The notes under the pieces are model-generated. The model worked only from the letters and a program-made list of their open reading frames with translations. It made no database searches and had not been told where the DNA came from. DNA of 38,428 nucleotides from an uncultured Eubacterium sp. GTDB taxonomy: Bacteria; Bacillota; Clostridia; Oscillospirales; Acutalibacteraceae. How positions within the stretch are numbered: the stretch's first letter is position 1; each line of letters starts with the position of its first letter. Of the stretch, positions 22,425 through 30,329 are shown piece by piece. The stretch is from positions 1 to 38,428 of the forward strand of contig UQPH01000012.1 in NCBI GenBank assembly GCA_900542875.1, written 5' to 3'. Position numbers and translations under genes: made by a program.

Positions 22425-23174
22425 ATGATAGTGCTTAAAAGCAGTCGTGAGTTAGAGCTTATGAAAGAAGCTTGTATCATCTCGGCTCAAGCATTACAGG
22501 TGGCAGGCGAGGCTGTAAAGCCGGGTGTTACTACCTACGAGATTGATAAGATTGCTTACGATTTCATTAAGAAATGCGGTGCAACGCCGAATTTTCTAAA
22601 CTACGGTGGTTATCCTGCTACCGCATGTATATCTATAAATGATGAAGTTATCCACGGCATCCCGAGTAAGAAGCGTGTTATTCAAGATGGAGATATAGTC
22701 TCCATCGACTTGGGTGCCGCAAAGCATGGATATAACGGCGACAATGCTGCTACTTTTATCTGCGGGACTTGCTCTCCCGAGGTAAAGCGGCTGGTGGACA
22801 CAACCAGAGAGTCCCTGTATAAGGGAATTGAGGCTGCTGTTCCGGGCAACAGAATCGGCGATATAGGATATGCTGTGCAGACCTACTGTGAGGAACGAGG
22901 CTACGGAGTAGTTCGTGATTTTGTAGGTCACGGCGTGGGTAAAAAACTTCACGAAGAACCAAGCGTACCGAACTTCGGACACGCAGGTCGTGGTATCCGA
23001 CTGTCACCCGGAATGACATTGGCAATTGAACCGATGATTAATCTGGGAACCTATAAGGTTAAACAGCTTTCGGACGGCTGGACCGTAAAGACCTGTGACG
23101 GTAAGCACAGTGCTCACTTCGAGCATACTATTGCTATCACATCTAACGGACCGGTAATACTGACGAAGGCTTAA
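22425..23174 (+). CDS. map: Methionine aminopeptidase, type I
   Basis: A 249-residue MetAP that removes N-terminal Met from nascent proteins. The five metal ligands are recognisable: Asp in VSIDLGA, Asp in NGDNAATF, His in GHGVGKKLHEEP, Glu in AIEPMINLG and Glu in HFEHTIAIT. No N-terminal SH3 or zinc extension is present. Start ATG 22425 is set by alignment and by GGAGGAT at the adk end; the frame is open upstream inside adk. Confidence 0.97.
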   Translation: MIVLKSSRELELMKEACIISAQALQVAGEAVKPGVTTYEIDKIAYDFIKKCGATPNFLNYGGYPATACISINDEVIHGIPSKKRVIQDGDIVSIDLGAAKHGYNGDNAATFICGTCSPEVKRLVDTTRESLYKGIEAAVPGNRIGDIGYAVQTYCEERGYGVVRDFVGHGVGKKLHEEPSVPNFGHAGRGIRLSPGMTLAIEPMINLGTYKVKQLSDGWTVKTCDGKHSAHFEHTIAITSNGPVILTKA

Positions 23175-23264
23175 TAATAGGCAAAGTTGAATTGCAGGCG
23201 ATTACGCCGGAATGTGATTCCGGATAATACTAACATCATACTTAATTATTAGAGAGGTAAAATG
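23175..23264 (+). promoter_or_regulatory. map-infA spacer with two overlapping hairpins
   Basis: GGCG-ATTA-CGCC (23197-23208) and CCGGAAT-GTG-ATTCCGG (23207-23223) share two bases, so they cannot both be complete. No T-run follows. The ribosome binding site AGAGAGGT is about 30 nt downstream. The spacer could set the balance between map and infA by RNA stability or translation. Confidence 0.35.
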
Positions 23265-23483
23265 ATGTCAAAGTCAGATATGATAGAAGTTGAAGGTACT
23301 GTGGTTGAGTCGCTGCCTAATACAACATTCAAGGTGGCTCTGCAAAACAACCACATTATTACAGCCCATATCAGCGGAAAACTAAGAATGAACAATATTC
23401 GCATTCTTCCCGGTGATAAGGTAACAATGGAAATGTCACCATACGACTTGAGTAAGGGTCGTATCATATGGCGTTCAAAGTAA
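23265..23483 (+). CDS. infA: Translation initiation factor IF-1
   Basis: A 72-residue OB-fold IF-1 that blocks the A site and assists IF2 and IF3. SKSDMIEVEGTVVESLPNTT, the GKLRMNNIRILPGDKV stretch and the terminal LSKGRIIWR are diagnostic. Two adjacent ATGs exist (23262 and 23265); the second gives the standard N-terminus and better spacing from GAGAGGT. The rpmJ gene follows after 19 nt. Confidence 0.97.
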   Translation: MSKSDMIEVEGTVVESLPNTTFKVALQNNHIITAHISGKLRMNNIRILPGDKVTMEMSPYDLSKGRIIWRSK

Positions 23484-23502
23484 ATTCAAGGAGGATATTC
23501 AA

Positions 23503-23616
23503 ATGAAAGTCAGACCTTCTGTAAAGAAAATTTGCGACAAATGCAAAGTTATTAAGCGCAATGGAAAAGTAATGGTTATCTGTGAAAATCCAAAGCACAA
23601 ACAGCGTCAGGGCTAA
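23503..23616 (+). CDS. rpmJ: 50S ribosomal protein L36
   Basis: A 37-residue L36, too short for automatic ORF calling. It reads MKVRPSVKKICDKCKVIKRN and ends in CENPKHKQRQG; Cys11, Cys14, Cys27 and His32 form the zinc site. ATG 23503 follows AAGGAGGAT. It is the zinc-binding form and no zinc-free paralogue is seen in the window. Confidence 0.97.
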   Translation: MKVRPSVKKICDKCKVIKRNGKVMVICENPKHKQRQG

Positions 23617-23648
23617 TCCTGAATTAATAATCGGAGGTAAACTGTAGT

Positions 23649-24017
23649 ATGGCACGTATTTCAGGTGTTGACTTACCTAATGACAAGAGAGTTGAAATCG
23701 GTCTTACCTATATTTATGGTATAGGCAAAACAACCTCAGACAAGATTATCGAAGCAACAGGCGTTAATCCTGACACTCGTTGCAGAGATTTAACAGAAGA
23801 AGATGTAAAAAAGCTCAGCGATTACATCACTAATAACCTTGATGTAGAGGGTGACCTTCGCAGAAACGTTGCTTTCGACATTAAGAGACTTAAAGAAATC
23901 GGTTGCTACCGTGGAACTCGCCACATTAAGGGTCTCCCCGTAAGAGGACAGACTTCAAAGAATAATGCGAGAACACGTAAAGGTCCTAAGAGAACCGTAG
24001 CAAACAAGAAGAAGTAA
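23649..24017 (+). CDS. rpsM: 30S ribosomal protein S13
   Basis: A 122-residue S13 of the 30S head, contacting P-site tRNA and bridging to L5. ARISGVDLPNDKRVEIGLTY, RRNVAFDIKRLKEIGCYRGT and the basic tail TSKNNARTRKGPKRTVANKK are diagnostic. It is 32 nt after rpmJ behind CGGAGGTAA and opens the alpha-operon part of the cluster. Confidence 0.98.
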   Translation: MARISGVDLPNDKRVEIGLTYIYGIGKTTSDKIIEATGVNPDTRCRDLTEEDVKKLSDYITNNLDVEGDLRRNVAFDIKRLKEIGCYRGTRHIKGLPVRGQTSKNNARTRKGPKRTVANKKK

Positions 24018-24037
24018 AGTAGGAGGAATATTTCAGT

Positions 24038-24433
24038 ATGGCTACTAAAAAGACAACTTCTACACGCAAAAAGCGTGAGAAGAAGAATATTGAACGTGGT
24101 GTTGTTCATATTCAGTCAACCTTCAACAATACTATCGTAACAATTACCGATACTCAGGGCAACGCTGTTTCATGGGCATCTGCCGGTGAAATGGGTTTCC
24201 GTGGTTCAAAGAAATCTACTCCGTTCGCTGCACAGACAGCAGCAGAAACTGCAGCTAAGATTGCAACAGAGCACGGTATGAAAACTGTTGAAGTTTATGT
24301 TAAGGGTCCGGGCGCAGGTCGTGAAGCAGCTATCAGAGCACTTCAGTCAGCAGGCCTCGATGTAAGTCTTATTAAAGATGTTACTCCTATCCCACATAAC
24401 GGATGTCGTCCGCCAAAGAGACGTCGTGTATAA
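24038..24433 (+). CDS. rpsK: 30S ribosomal protein S11
   Basis: A 131-residue S11 on the 30S platform. A Thr/Lys-rich N-terminus is followed by GVVHIQSTFNNTIVTITDTQ, GFRGSKKSTPFAAQTAAE and the terminal DVTPIPHNGCRPPKRRRV, where the Asn-Gly is the conserved isoaspartate site. Length is normal; 20 nt separate it from rpsD. Confidence 0.98.
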   Translation: MATKKTTSTRKKREKKNIERGVVHIQSTFNNTIVTITDTQGNAVSWASAGEMGFRGSKKSTPFAAQTAAETAAKIATEHGMKTVEVYVKGPGAGREAAIRALQSAGLDVSLIKDVTPIPHNGCRPPKRRRV

Positions 24434-24453
24434 TTAATTGGAGGTTACTTGAT

Positions 24454-25080
24454 ATGGCAAGATATACAGGACCTGCTTGTAAACTCTGTCGTCGTGAGGG
24501 AAAGAAACTTTTCCTTAAGGGTGACAGATGTTATACAGGCAAATGTGCATTGGAGCGTCGCTCATATGCACCCGGCCAGCATGGTCAAAATCGTAAAAAG
24601 ACTTCGGAATACGGTCTTCAGCTTCGTGCAAAGCAGTCCGCTCGTAGATATTACGGCGTAAGCGAAGGTCAGTTCCATAAGTATTTTCTTATGGCAGAAC
24701 GCAAGGAAGGCGTTACAGGTACAAACCTTCTCCAACTTTGTGAAAGCCGTTTGGATAATATTGTTTACACCGCAGGTTTCGCAAGCTCAAGAGCACAGGC
24801 TCGTCAGCTCGTAAACCATGCTCACTTCACCGTTAACGGTTCTAAGGTAGATATTCCGTCATACCTTGTAAAGCCCGGTGATGTTGTTGCTGTTAAGGAT
24901 ACAAGCAAGTCAACAGATGAATTCAAGAATCTTGTTGAGGCTAATGCTGCTCGTCCTACTTCAAAGTGGCTCGAGGTTAACGCAGACGCTATGACAGCAA
25001 AGGTTGTTGCACTTCCCGAAAGAGAAGAGATTGCAACTCCTGTTGAAGAGCATTTAATCGTTGAGTTCTACTCTAAATAA
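24454..25080 (+). CDS. rpsD: 30S ribosomal protein S4, zinc type
   Basis: A 208-residue S4, a primary 16S-binding protein. The N-terminus has CKLC...CYTGKCALERR, the four-cysteine zinc knuckle of C+ S4, followed by RRSYAPGQHGQNRKK and an S4 RNA-binding domain with SRLDNIVYTAGFASSRAQAR. Start ATG 24454 is set by the family N-terminus ARYTGPACK and by TTGGAGGTT. In several bacteria S4 autoregulates through the leader of its gene; no pseudoknot of that type was identified here. Confidence 0.98.
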   Translation: MARYTGPACKLCRREGKKLFLKGDRCYTGKCALERRSYAPGQHGQNRKKTSEYGLQLRAKQSARRYYGVSEGQFHKYFLMAERKEGVTGTNLLQLCESRLDNIVYTAGFASSRAQARQLVNHAHFTVNGSKVDIPSYLVKPGDVVAVKDTSKSTDEFKNLVEANAARPTSKWLEVNADAMTAKVVALPEREEIATPVEEHLIVEFYSK

Positions 25081-25145
25081 TAAATTAGCGTTGCTGGTTT
25101 TTTATTTAGCGAAAACAAAACAACTTATTATTAGGAGGCTTTTAG

Positions 25146-26102
25146 ATGATCGAAATTGATAAGCCTAATATCGAAATAGTAGATTTATCTACTCAAGGAA
25201 GCAGAAGCGTTGGCAGATTTGTTGTTGAACCTCTTGAGAGAGGTTTCGGCACAACTCTCGGAAACTCAATGAGAAGAGTTCTTCTCTCATCACTTCCGGG
25301 CTATGCAATCACTTCCGTTAAGATAGACGGTGTACAACATGAATTTTCAACCATTCCTCATGTAAAAGAGGATGTAACAGAGATTGTTCTTAACCTCAAG
25401 AATGTTATTCTCAAGATTCACGATGAAGAGCCTAAGACCCTTTACATTAATGCACAGGGCGAGGGCGAAATCACTGCCGGCGACATTCAGTGCGACAGCA
25501 GCGTCGAGATTCTTAACCCGGAGCTTCATCTTGCTTATCTTGATGAGGGCGCTCAGGTTAATATGGAACTTACGGCAGACAACGGCAGAGGATATGTTCC
25601 TTGCGACCGTAATAAGCAGATTATGGATTTACCAATCGGTACTATTGCCATTGACTCTATCTATACTCCTGTTCTTAAGGTTAATTACACAGTTGAAAAC
25701 ACCCGTGTAGGACAGCAAACTGATTTTGACAAACTTATTCTCGATGTAGAAACAGACGGAACAATTCCGGCTGATGAGGCAGCTTCACTTGCCGCAAAGA
25801 TTCTTAACGAGCATCTTAACCTTTTCGTTGACCTTTCCGAGGAAATGGGCAATGCCGAGATTATGGTAGAAAAGGATGATGACGGCAAGGAAAAGGTTCT
25901 TGAAATGACTATCGAAGAGCTTGATCTTTCTGTTCGTTCCTTTAATTGCTTGAAGAGAGCAGGAATTAACACAGTCGAGGATTTGATTGGAAAATCCGAA
26001 GAAGATATGATGAAAGTTAGAAACCTCGGTCGTAAATCACTTGACGAAGTTATCGGCAAGCTTGATGCTCTTGGTTTCAAACTTAGCAAGGAAGAAGACT
26101 AA
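25146..26102 (+). CDS. rpoA: RNA polymerase alpha subunit
   Basis: A 318-residue alpha subunit. The N-terminal assembly domain contains GFGTTLGNSMRRVLLSSLPG and the C-terminal domain contains LSVRSFNCLKRAGINTVEDL and VRNLGRKSLDEVIGKL, which bind UP-element DNA and activators. The length is typical of Firmicutes. A 65-nt gap precedes it, with ribosome binding site TTAGGAGGC; no separate promoter was convincing. Confidence 0.98.
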   Translation: MIEIDKPNIEIVDLSTQGSRSVGRFVVEPLERGFGTTLGNSMRRVLLSSLPGYAITSVKIDGVQHEFSTIPHVKEDVTEIVLNLKNVILKIHDEEPKTLYINAQGEGEITAGDIQCDSSVEILNPELHLAYLDEGAQVNMELTADNGRGYVPCDRNKQIMDLPIGTIAIDSIYTPVLKVNYTVENTRVGQQTDFDKLILDVETDGTIPADEAASLAAKILNEHLNLFVDLSEEMGNAEIMVEKDDDGKEKVLEMTIEELDLSVRSFNCLKRAGINTVEDLIGKSEEDMMKVRNLGRKSLDEVIGKLDALGFKLSKEED

Positions 26103-26116
26103 AGGAGGGAATTTCA

Positions 26117-26458
26117 ATGCCAGGTAGCAGAAAACTCGGTCGTCCTACCGACCACAGACAGGCTATGCTCAGAGGATTGGTTACTTATCTTCTTGAGAAC
26201 GGCAGAATTGAAACAACCGTTACCAGAGCAAAGGAAGTTCGTGCAATGGCTGAGAGAATGATTTCTCTCGGTAAGGAGAATACTCTTCATTCAAGAAGAC
26301 AGGCTCTTGCTTATGTTACTAAGGAAGATGTCGTAAAGAAACTTTTTGATGAAATCGCTCCTAAGTACGAAGCAACAAACGGTGGTTACACTCGTATAAT
26401 TAAAACAGGCCCTCGCAGAGGCGATGCAGCAGAAATGTGCATTATTGAGCTTGTTTGA
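26117..26458 (+). CDS. rplQ: 50S ribosomal protein L17
   Basis: A 113-residue L17 near the tunnel exit. RKLGRPTDHRQAMLRGLVTY, GRIETTVTRAKEVRAMAERM and the end TRIIKTGPRRGDAAEMCIIE are diagnostic. It is the short form. It is the last gene of the superoperon, 14 nt after rpoA, and is followed by the strong terminator at 26475-26510. Confidence 0.98.
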   Translation: MPGSRKLGRPTDHRQAMLRGLVTYLLENGRIETTVTRAKEVRAMAERMISLGKENTLHSRRQALAYVTKEDVVKKLFDEIAPKYEATNGGYTRIIKTGPRRGDAAEMCIIELV

Positions 26459-26474
26459 TTAGATAATATTTTCA

Positions 26475-26510
26475 CACCTCGACCGATAAGGTCGGGGTGC
26501 TTTTTTGTTG
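26475..26510 (+). terminator. Terminator of the ribosomal superoperon
   Basis: A 10-bp stem (CACCTCGACC 26475-26484 with GGTCGGGGTG 26490-26499, one G-T pair), loop GATAA, then TTTTTT (26501-26506). It lies 16 nt after rplQ. Confidence 0.95.
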
Positions 26511-26536
26511 TAAAAGGGGTGCCTATGTGTTATAAT
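26508..26536 (+). promoter_or_regulatory. Promoter of polA-rimI-NERD-tsaD
   Basis: TTGTAA (26508-26513), 17-nt spacer, TATAAT (26531-26536) with TG at 26528-26529 (extended -10). The -35 box begins inside the end of the superoperon terminator's T-tract. Start near 26543, 25 nt before the polA ATG. Confidence 0.7.
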
Positions 26537-26567
26537 AAATTATTATATATAATTTGAGGTTATCTGT

Positions 26568-29156
26568 ATGACTTTATTGGTTTTGGACGGAAACAGTATT
26601 ATAAACCGTGCCTTTTACGGGATTAAACTACTTACAACAAAGCAGGGCGATTATACCAACGCCGTGTACGGCTTTCTTAATATGATGCTACGCTTTGAGG
26701 ACATTTGTAAGCCCGATGCCGTGGCTGTTGCTTTTGATTTGCATGCACCCACCTTCCGCCATAAAATGTATGACGCATATAAGGCAGGAAGACACGCTAT
26801 GCCCGATGAACTTCGCTCACAGATGCCTGTGGTTAAAAACTTGCTTAAACTTCTCGGCATCAAGGTGCTTGAATGCGAAGGTTGGGAGGCTGACGATATT
26901 CTCGGTACACTCGCTGAGGCGTGCAGAGAAAAGGGCGATTCCTGCTATCTCGCAACAGGCGACAGAGACAGTTTACAACTCGCTCACGACGGCGTTAAAG
27001 TCCTCCTCGCAAGAACTAAATCGACCGATGTTATGGACGAGAAAACTATTTTTGAAACTTATGGAGTCGAGCCTCATGATTTGATTCAGGTCAAGGCTCT
27101 TCAGGGTGACAGTTCGGATAATATTCCGGGTGTCAAGGGTATAGGCGAAAAGACCGCTCTTGATTTGATTACACGCTTTAAGACCGTTGACTATATCTAT
27201 GAGCATATTGATGAAATTGATGTAAAGCCGGGCGTTCGTGCAAAACTTAAAGCAGATGAAGATAATGCTTATCTTTCGCTTAAACTCGGCAAAATTGTCA
27301 CAGATGCACCCGTCAGTACCGATATTAATGATTACGTTATATCGGGCGGTGACAAAAATGCGGCTGCCGCAGAATTTGTAAGGCTTGAACTTTTCTCTCT
27401 CATTGATAAGTTTAATCTTAATTCAAAAGACGCTTTCGCATGCGGAGAAAAAGAAACAGAGATACGAACCGTCACAAGCGAAATTTGCACCGACATTGAT
27501 TCATTGCTTAGGAAAATCGGAAACAGCGATGTATATGTTTATCCTTTGATTATAGATAATGCAATCAGCGATTTCTATTTTTGCTTTGATGATACGGTAA
27601 TTGTTTTGCAGTCCGATAATGCAGATTACGAACGCTTTGTTCGCAGTTTTTTCTCAAATAAAGACTGTAAGAAATATACCTATAATTCAAAATATTTGCA
27701 TAGACTTGCCGCAATTCTCGGAGTTGAATGTGAAAATGTTTGCGGTGATTTGATGCTCAACGCATATCTTTTGAAACCGTCCGATAATAATTATTCGGTC
27801 AGCCATTTGGGACTTGAGTATTCGGTGGCTGCTCCCGAATATAAGAACGAACTCGGCTCAACAGATGAAAATGTCGTATCGGCTGCTATGCTGAAGCCTC
27901 TGTTTGAAAAAACTAATGAACTTCTACTAGAGGCAGACCAAATTCATCTTCTTAACGAGATTGAACTTCCGCTGGCGAGAGTTCTCGCTAAAATGGAAAT
28001 CGTCGGATTTTCGGTTGACAGAAACGGTATTAAGGCTTTTTCTTCCAAACTTTCGCAGAGAATCGGCGAACTGACTTCTCTGATTTATGAAATTGTAGGA
28101 CACGAGTTTAACATTAATTCTCCAAAGCAACTCGGCGTTGCACTCTTTGAAGATTTGGGACTGCCGTGCAAGAAAAAAACAAAGAGCGGATATTCAACAA
28201 ATGCAGATGTTCTCGAAAGCCTTAGAGACGAAAATCCCGTTATCGATTACATTCTCGAATATCGCACACTGACTAAATTAAAATCCACCTACTGCGACGG
28301 TCTGTTAAAGGCTGTTGACTCCGACGGCAGAATTCATACTTCGTTTAATCAGGTGGAGACCAGAACGGGTCGTATCAGTTCGCTTGAGCCTAATTTGCAG
28401 AACATTCCGATTCGTACCGAACTCGGCAGAGAAATGCGTAAATTCTTTACGGCGGGCGAGGGCAATACCCTTGTTGACGCCGATTACAGCCAAATTGAAC
28501 TTCGTGTTTTGTCCGACCTTGCAAATGATGAAAATATGATTAATGCTTTTAACAGCGGTGAGGATATTCATACGATTACCGCTTCTCAGGTATTTAATCT
28601 CCCTGTCGAAATGGTGACAAAGCAGATGCGTTCAAGCGCAAAGGCTGTCAATTTCGGTATTGTATACGGTATAGGCGCATTCAGTCTTGCAAAGGATATC
28701 GGCGTAACTCGCAAGCAGGCACAGGAATATATTGATAATTATCTTAATACTTACAGCGGCGTGAGAGAATATATGCAGAGGGTTATTGAACTTGCAAGAG
28801 ACAGAGGTTACAGCGAAACTCTGTTTAAGCGCAGGAGATATTTGCCCGAACTTAACGCATCTAACTTTATGGTGCGTTCGGGAGGCGAAAGAATCGCAAG
28901 AAATATGCCTATTCAGGGCACCGCCGCAGATATTATTAAAATCGCAATGATCAGAGTGGATAAGAGAATCACCGAGGAAAAACTTGACGCAAGGCTGATT
29001 TTGCAGGTGCATGACGAATTGATTGTCGAGGTCGGTGAAAAGGATGCCGAAAAGGCGTTAAAACTTGTTTGTGAGGAAATGGAAAACGCCTGCAAGATGA
29101 AAGTTAAACTAAGAGCGGACGGTAATATCGGAAAGACTTGGTACGATGCACATTGA
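26568..29156 (+). CDS. polA: DNA polymerase I with a degenerate proofreading domain
   Basis: An 862-residue Pol I for Okazaki-fragment processing and repair. The 5'-nuclease domain (about 1-285) is complete: LLVLDGNSIINRAFYG, EGWEADDILGTLA, ATGDRDSLQL and GDSSDNIPGVKGIGEKTA. The middle domain (about 300-470) lacks the 3'-5' exonuclease residues: the DxE of Exo I, the Asp of Exo II (here YNSKYLHRL) and the Y-x3-D of Exo III (here NVVSAAML) are missing, as in Thermus and many Firmicutes Pol I. The polymerase has motif A DYSQIELRVLSDLA (Asp639), motif B KAVNFGIVYG and motif C VHDELIVEV (Asp816, Glu817). Start ATG 26568 follows TGAGGT. The stop overlaps rimI by 11 nt. Confidence 0.97.
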   Translation: MTLLVLDGNSIINRAFYGIKLLTTKQGDYTNAVYGFLNMMLRFEDICKPDAVAVAFDLHAPTFRHKMYDAYKAGRHAMPDELRSQMPVVKNLLKLLGIKVLECEGWEADDILGTLAEACREKGDSCYLATGDRDSLQLAHDGVKVLLARTKSTDVMDEKTIFETYGVEPHDLIQVKALQGDSSDNIPGVKGIGEKTALDLITRFKTVDYIYEHIDEIDVKPGVRAKLKADEDNAYLSLKLGKIVTDAPVSTDINDYVISGGDKNAAAAEFVRLELFSLIDKFNLNSKDAFACGEKETEIRTVTSEICTDIDSLLRKIGNSDVYVYPLIIDNAISDFYFCFDDTVIVLQSDNADYERFVRSFFSNKDCKKYTYNSKYLHRLAAILGVECENVCGDLMLNAYLLKPSDNNYSVSHLGLEYSVAAPEYKNELGSTDENVVSAAMLKPLFEKTNELLLEADQIHLLNEIELPLARVLAKMEIVGFSVDRNGIKAFSSKLSQRIGELTSLIYEIVGHEFNINSPKQLGVALFEDLGLPCKKKTKSGYSTNADVLESLRDENPVIDYILEYRTLTKLKSTYCDGLLKAVDSDGRIHTSFNQVETRTGRISSLEPNLQNIPIRTELGREMRKFFTAGEGNTLVDADYSQIELRVLSDLANDENMINAFNSGEDIHTITASQVFNLPVEMVTKQMRSSAKAVNFGIVYGIGAFSLAKDIGVTRKQAQEYIDNYLNTYSGVREYMQRVIELARDRGYSETLFKRRRYLPELNASNFMVRSGGERIARNMPIQGTAADIIKIAMIRVDKRITEEKLDARLILQVHDELIVEVGEKDAEKALKLVCEEMENACKMKVKLRADGNIGKTWYDAH

Positions 29157-29592
29157 TGTAACTGTTGAAAAAATGAATGAAAGCCATCTTGATGATGTGG
29201 CTAAAATAGAAAATGCGTGCTTTGCTCACCCGTGGAGCAGGAAAGACTTAGAGGCTCAACTCAGCATTGATACTTCGCATTTTATCGTTGCCTCCTTAAA
29301 CGGCAGGGCAGTCGGCTATATGGGACTGCAAATTTTTTCGGGCGAGGGATATGTGACTAATGTTGCCGTCTTGCCCGAATACAGACGACGGGGAATAGCC
29401 GAGACTCTTATTGCCGCTCAGATGAAAAACGATATGCGCTTCATCACTTTGGAGGTCAGAAAAAGTAATGCCGCCGCAATAGCCCTTTATGAAAAATCGG
29501 GCTTTGAAAATGTCGGCATTCGCCTAAAATTCTATACCGACCCCACCGAGGATGCGGTTATTATGACGAAATATTTTGAGGAACAGTTATGA
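29146..29592 (+). CDS. rimI: Ribosomal protein S18 N-alanine acetyltransferase (RimI)
   Basis: A 148-residue GNAT enzyme that acetylates the N-terminal Ala of S18 in E. coli and may act on other proteins. HPWSRKDLEAQL near the start is characteristic of RimI, followed by the acetyl-CoA loop VTNVAVLPEYRRRGIAETLI, the LEVRKSNAAAIALYEKSGFE segment and RLKFYTDPTEDAVIM. It starts inside the polA end (11-nt overlap) and its stop overlaps the next ATG by 4 nt. Linkage to tsaD is the usual context, which supports the call; tsaB and tsaE, often adjacent, are not in the window. Confidence 0.93.
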   Translation: MHIDVTVEKMNESHLDDVAKIENACFAHPWSRKDLEAQLSIDTSHFIVASLNGRAVGYMGLQIFSGEGYVTNVAVLPEYRRRGIAETLIAAQMKNDMRFITLEVRKSNAAAIALYEKSGFENVGIRLKFYTDPTEDAVIMTKYFEEQL

Positions 29593-30329
29593 TTGAATTA
29601 TACGAGACATTGTTCATATTATTGTTTTTGATTTTTGTTGTTATTTTTGGTATATATTTGTTGCCGAGTATCATCATTTATGCAAATTCAACATACCGTA
29701 AGGATACGAAAAAATCATTATTTAATGTGCTGAATGATGTTGGCGCACAGGGCGAATATAGAATTTATAAGTATTTAAGACGATATGAAAAATCAGGCTG
29801 TAAGTTTTTGTTTAATGTTTATTTGCCTAAAGATGATGAAACAACCGAGGCTGATGTTTTGTTGATTTCTCCGCAGGGCATATATGTTTTTGAAAGCAAA
29901 AATTACAGCGGCTGGATTTTCGGAAATGAACGCTATAAAATGTGGACTCAAACCTTGCCTCAGGGAAAAGGCAAAAAAGCTAAAAAAGAAAAATTTCTTA
30001 ACCCTATTATGCAAAATAAGTTACATATCAGGTGCCTTGCCGAATATTTGCAAGACGATATACCTATGTATTCGGTCATAGTGTTTTCTGAAAGGTGCGA
30101 ACTTAAAAAGATTGAACTTAATAATTCGTCAGATGCGAAGGTAATAAAAAGAAATCAAGTAAATGAATTAATTAGATCATGCGAGTCTGATGAACGAAAA
30201 ATAAGTGATGCCAAAATCAATGAGATTTATAATAAATTATATCCGTTGACTCAGTTTGACAATACTCTTAAACAGAAGCATATACAGGATATTAATAACC
30301 ATATTGATAAACAGAGGAATAATAAATGA
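29589..30329 (+). CDS. Membrane-anchored NERD-domain (nuclease-related) protein
   Basis: A 246-residue protein with one N-terminal membrane helix (about residues 5-30) and a NERD domain (about 50-165). The domain shows GAQGEYRIYKYL, EADVLLISPQGIYVFESKNY and GWIFGN, the conserved Asp...Glu-x-Lys arrangement related to restriction-endonuclease folds (D in EADV, E and K in FESK). NERD proteins are widespread and mostly uncharacterised; nuclease activity is presumed, and the membrane anchor is common. The C-terminal part is charged and probably helical. It is inserted in the rimI-tsaD operon with 4-nt ATGA overlaps at both ends. It is more A/T-rich than its neighbours, suggesting later acquisition. 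Confidence 0.88.
   Translation: MIELYETLFILLFLIFVVIFGIYLLPSIIIYANSTYRKDTKKSLFNVLNDVGAQGEYRIYKYLRRYEKSGCKFLFNVYLPKDDETTEADVLLISPQGIYVFESKNYSGWIFGNERYKMWTQTLPQGKGKKAKKEKFLNPIMQNKLHIRCLAEYLQDDIPMYSVIVFSERCELKKIELNNSSDAKVIKRNQVNELIRSCESDERKISDAKINEIYNKLYPLTQFDNTLKQKHIQDINNHIDKQRNNK

Noticed and set aside
25081..25145. Internal promoter or terminator before rpoA
   Set aside because: There is a T-run in the spacer but no GC-rich stem before it, and no paired -35/-10 boxes were convincing.
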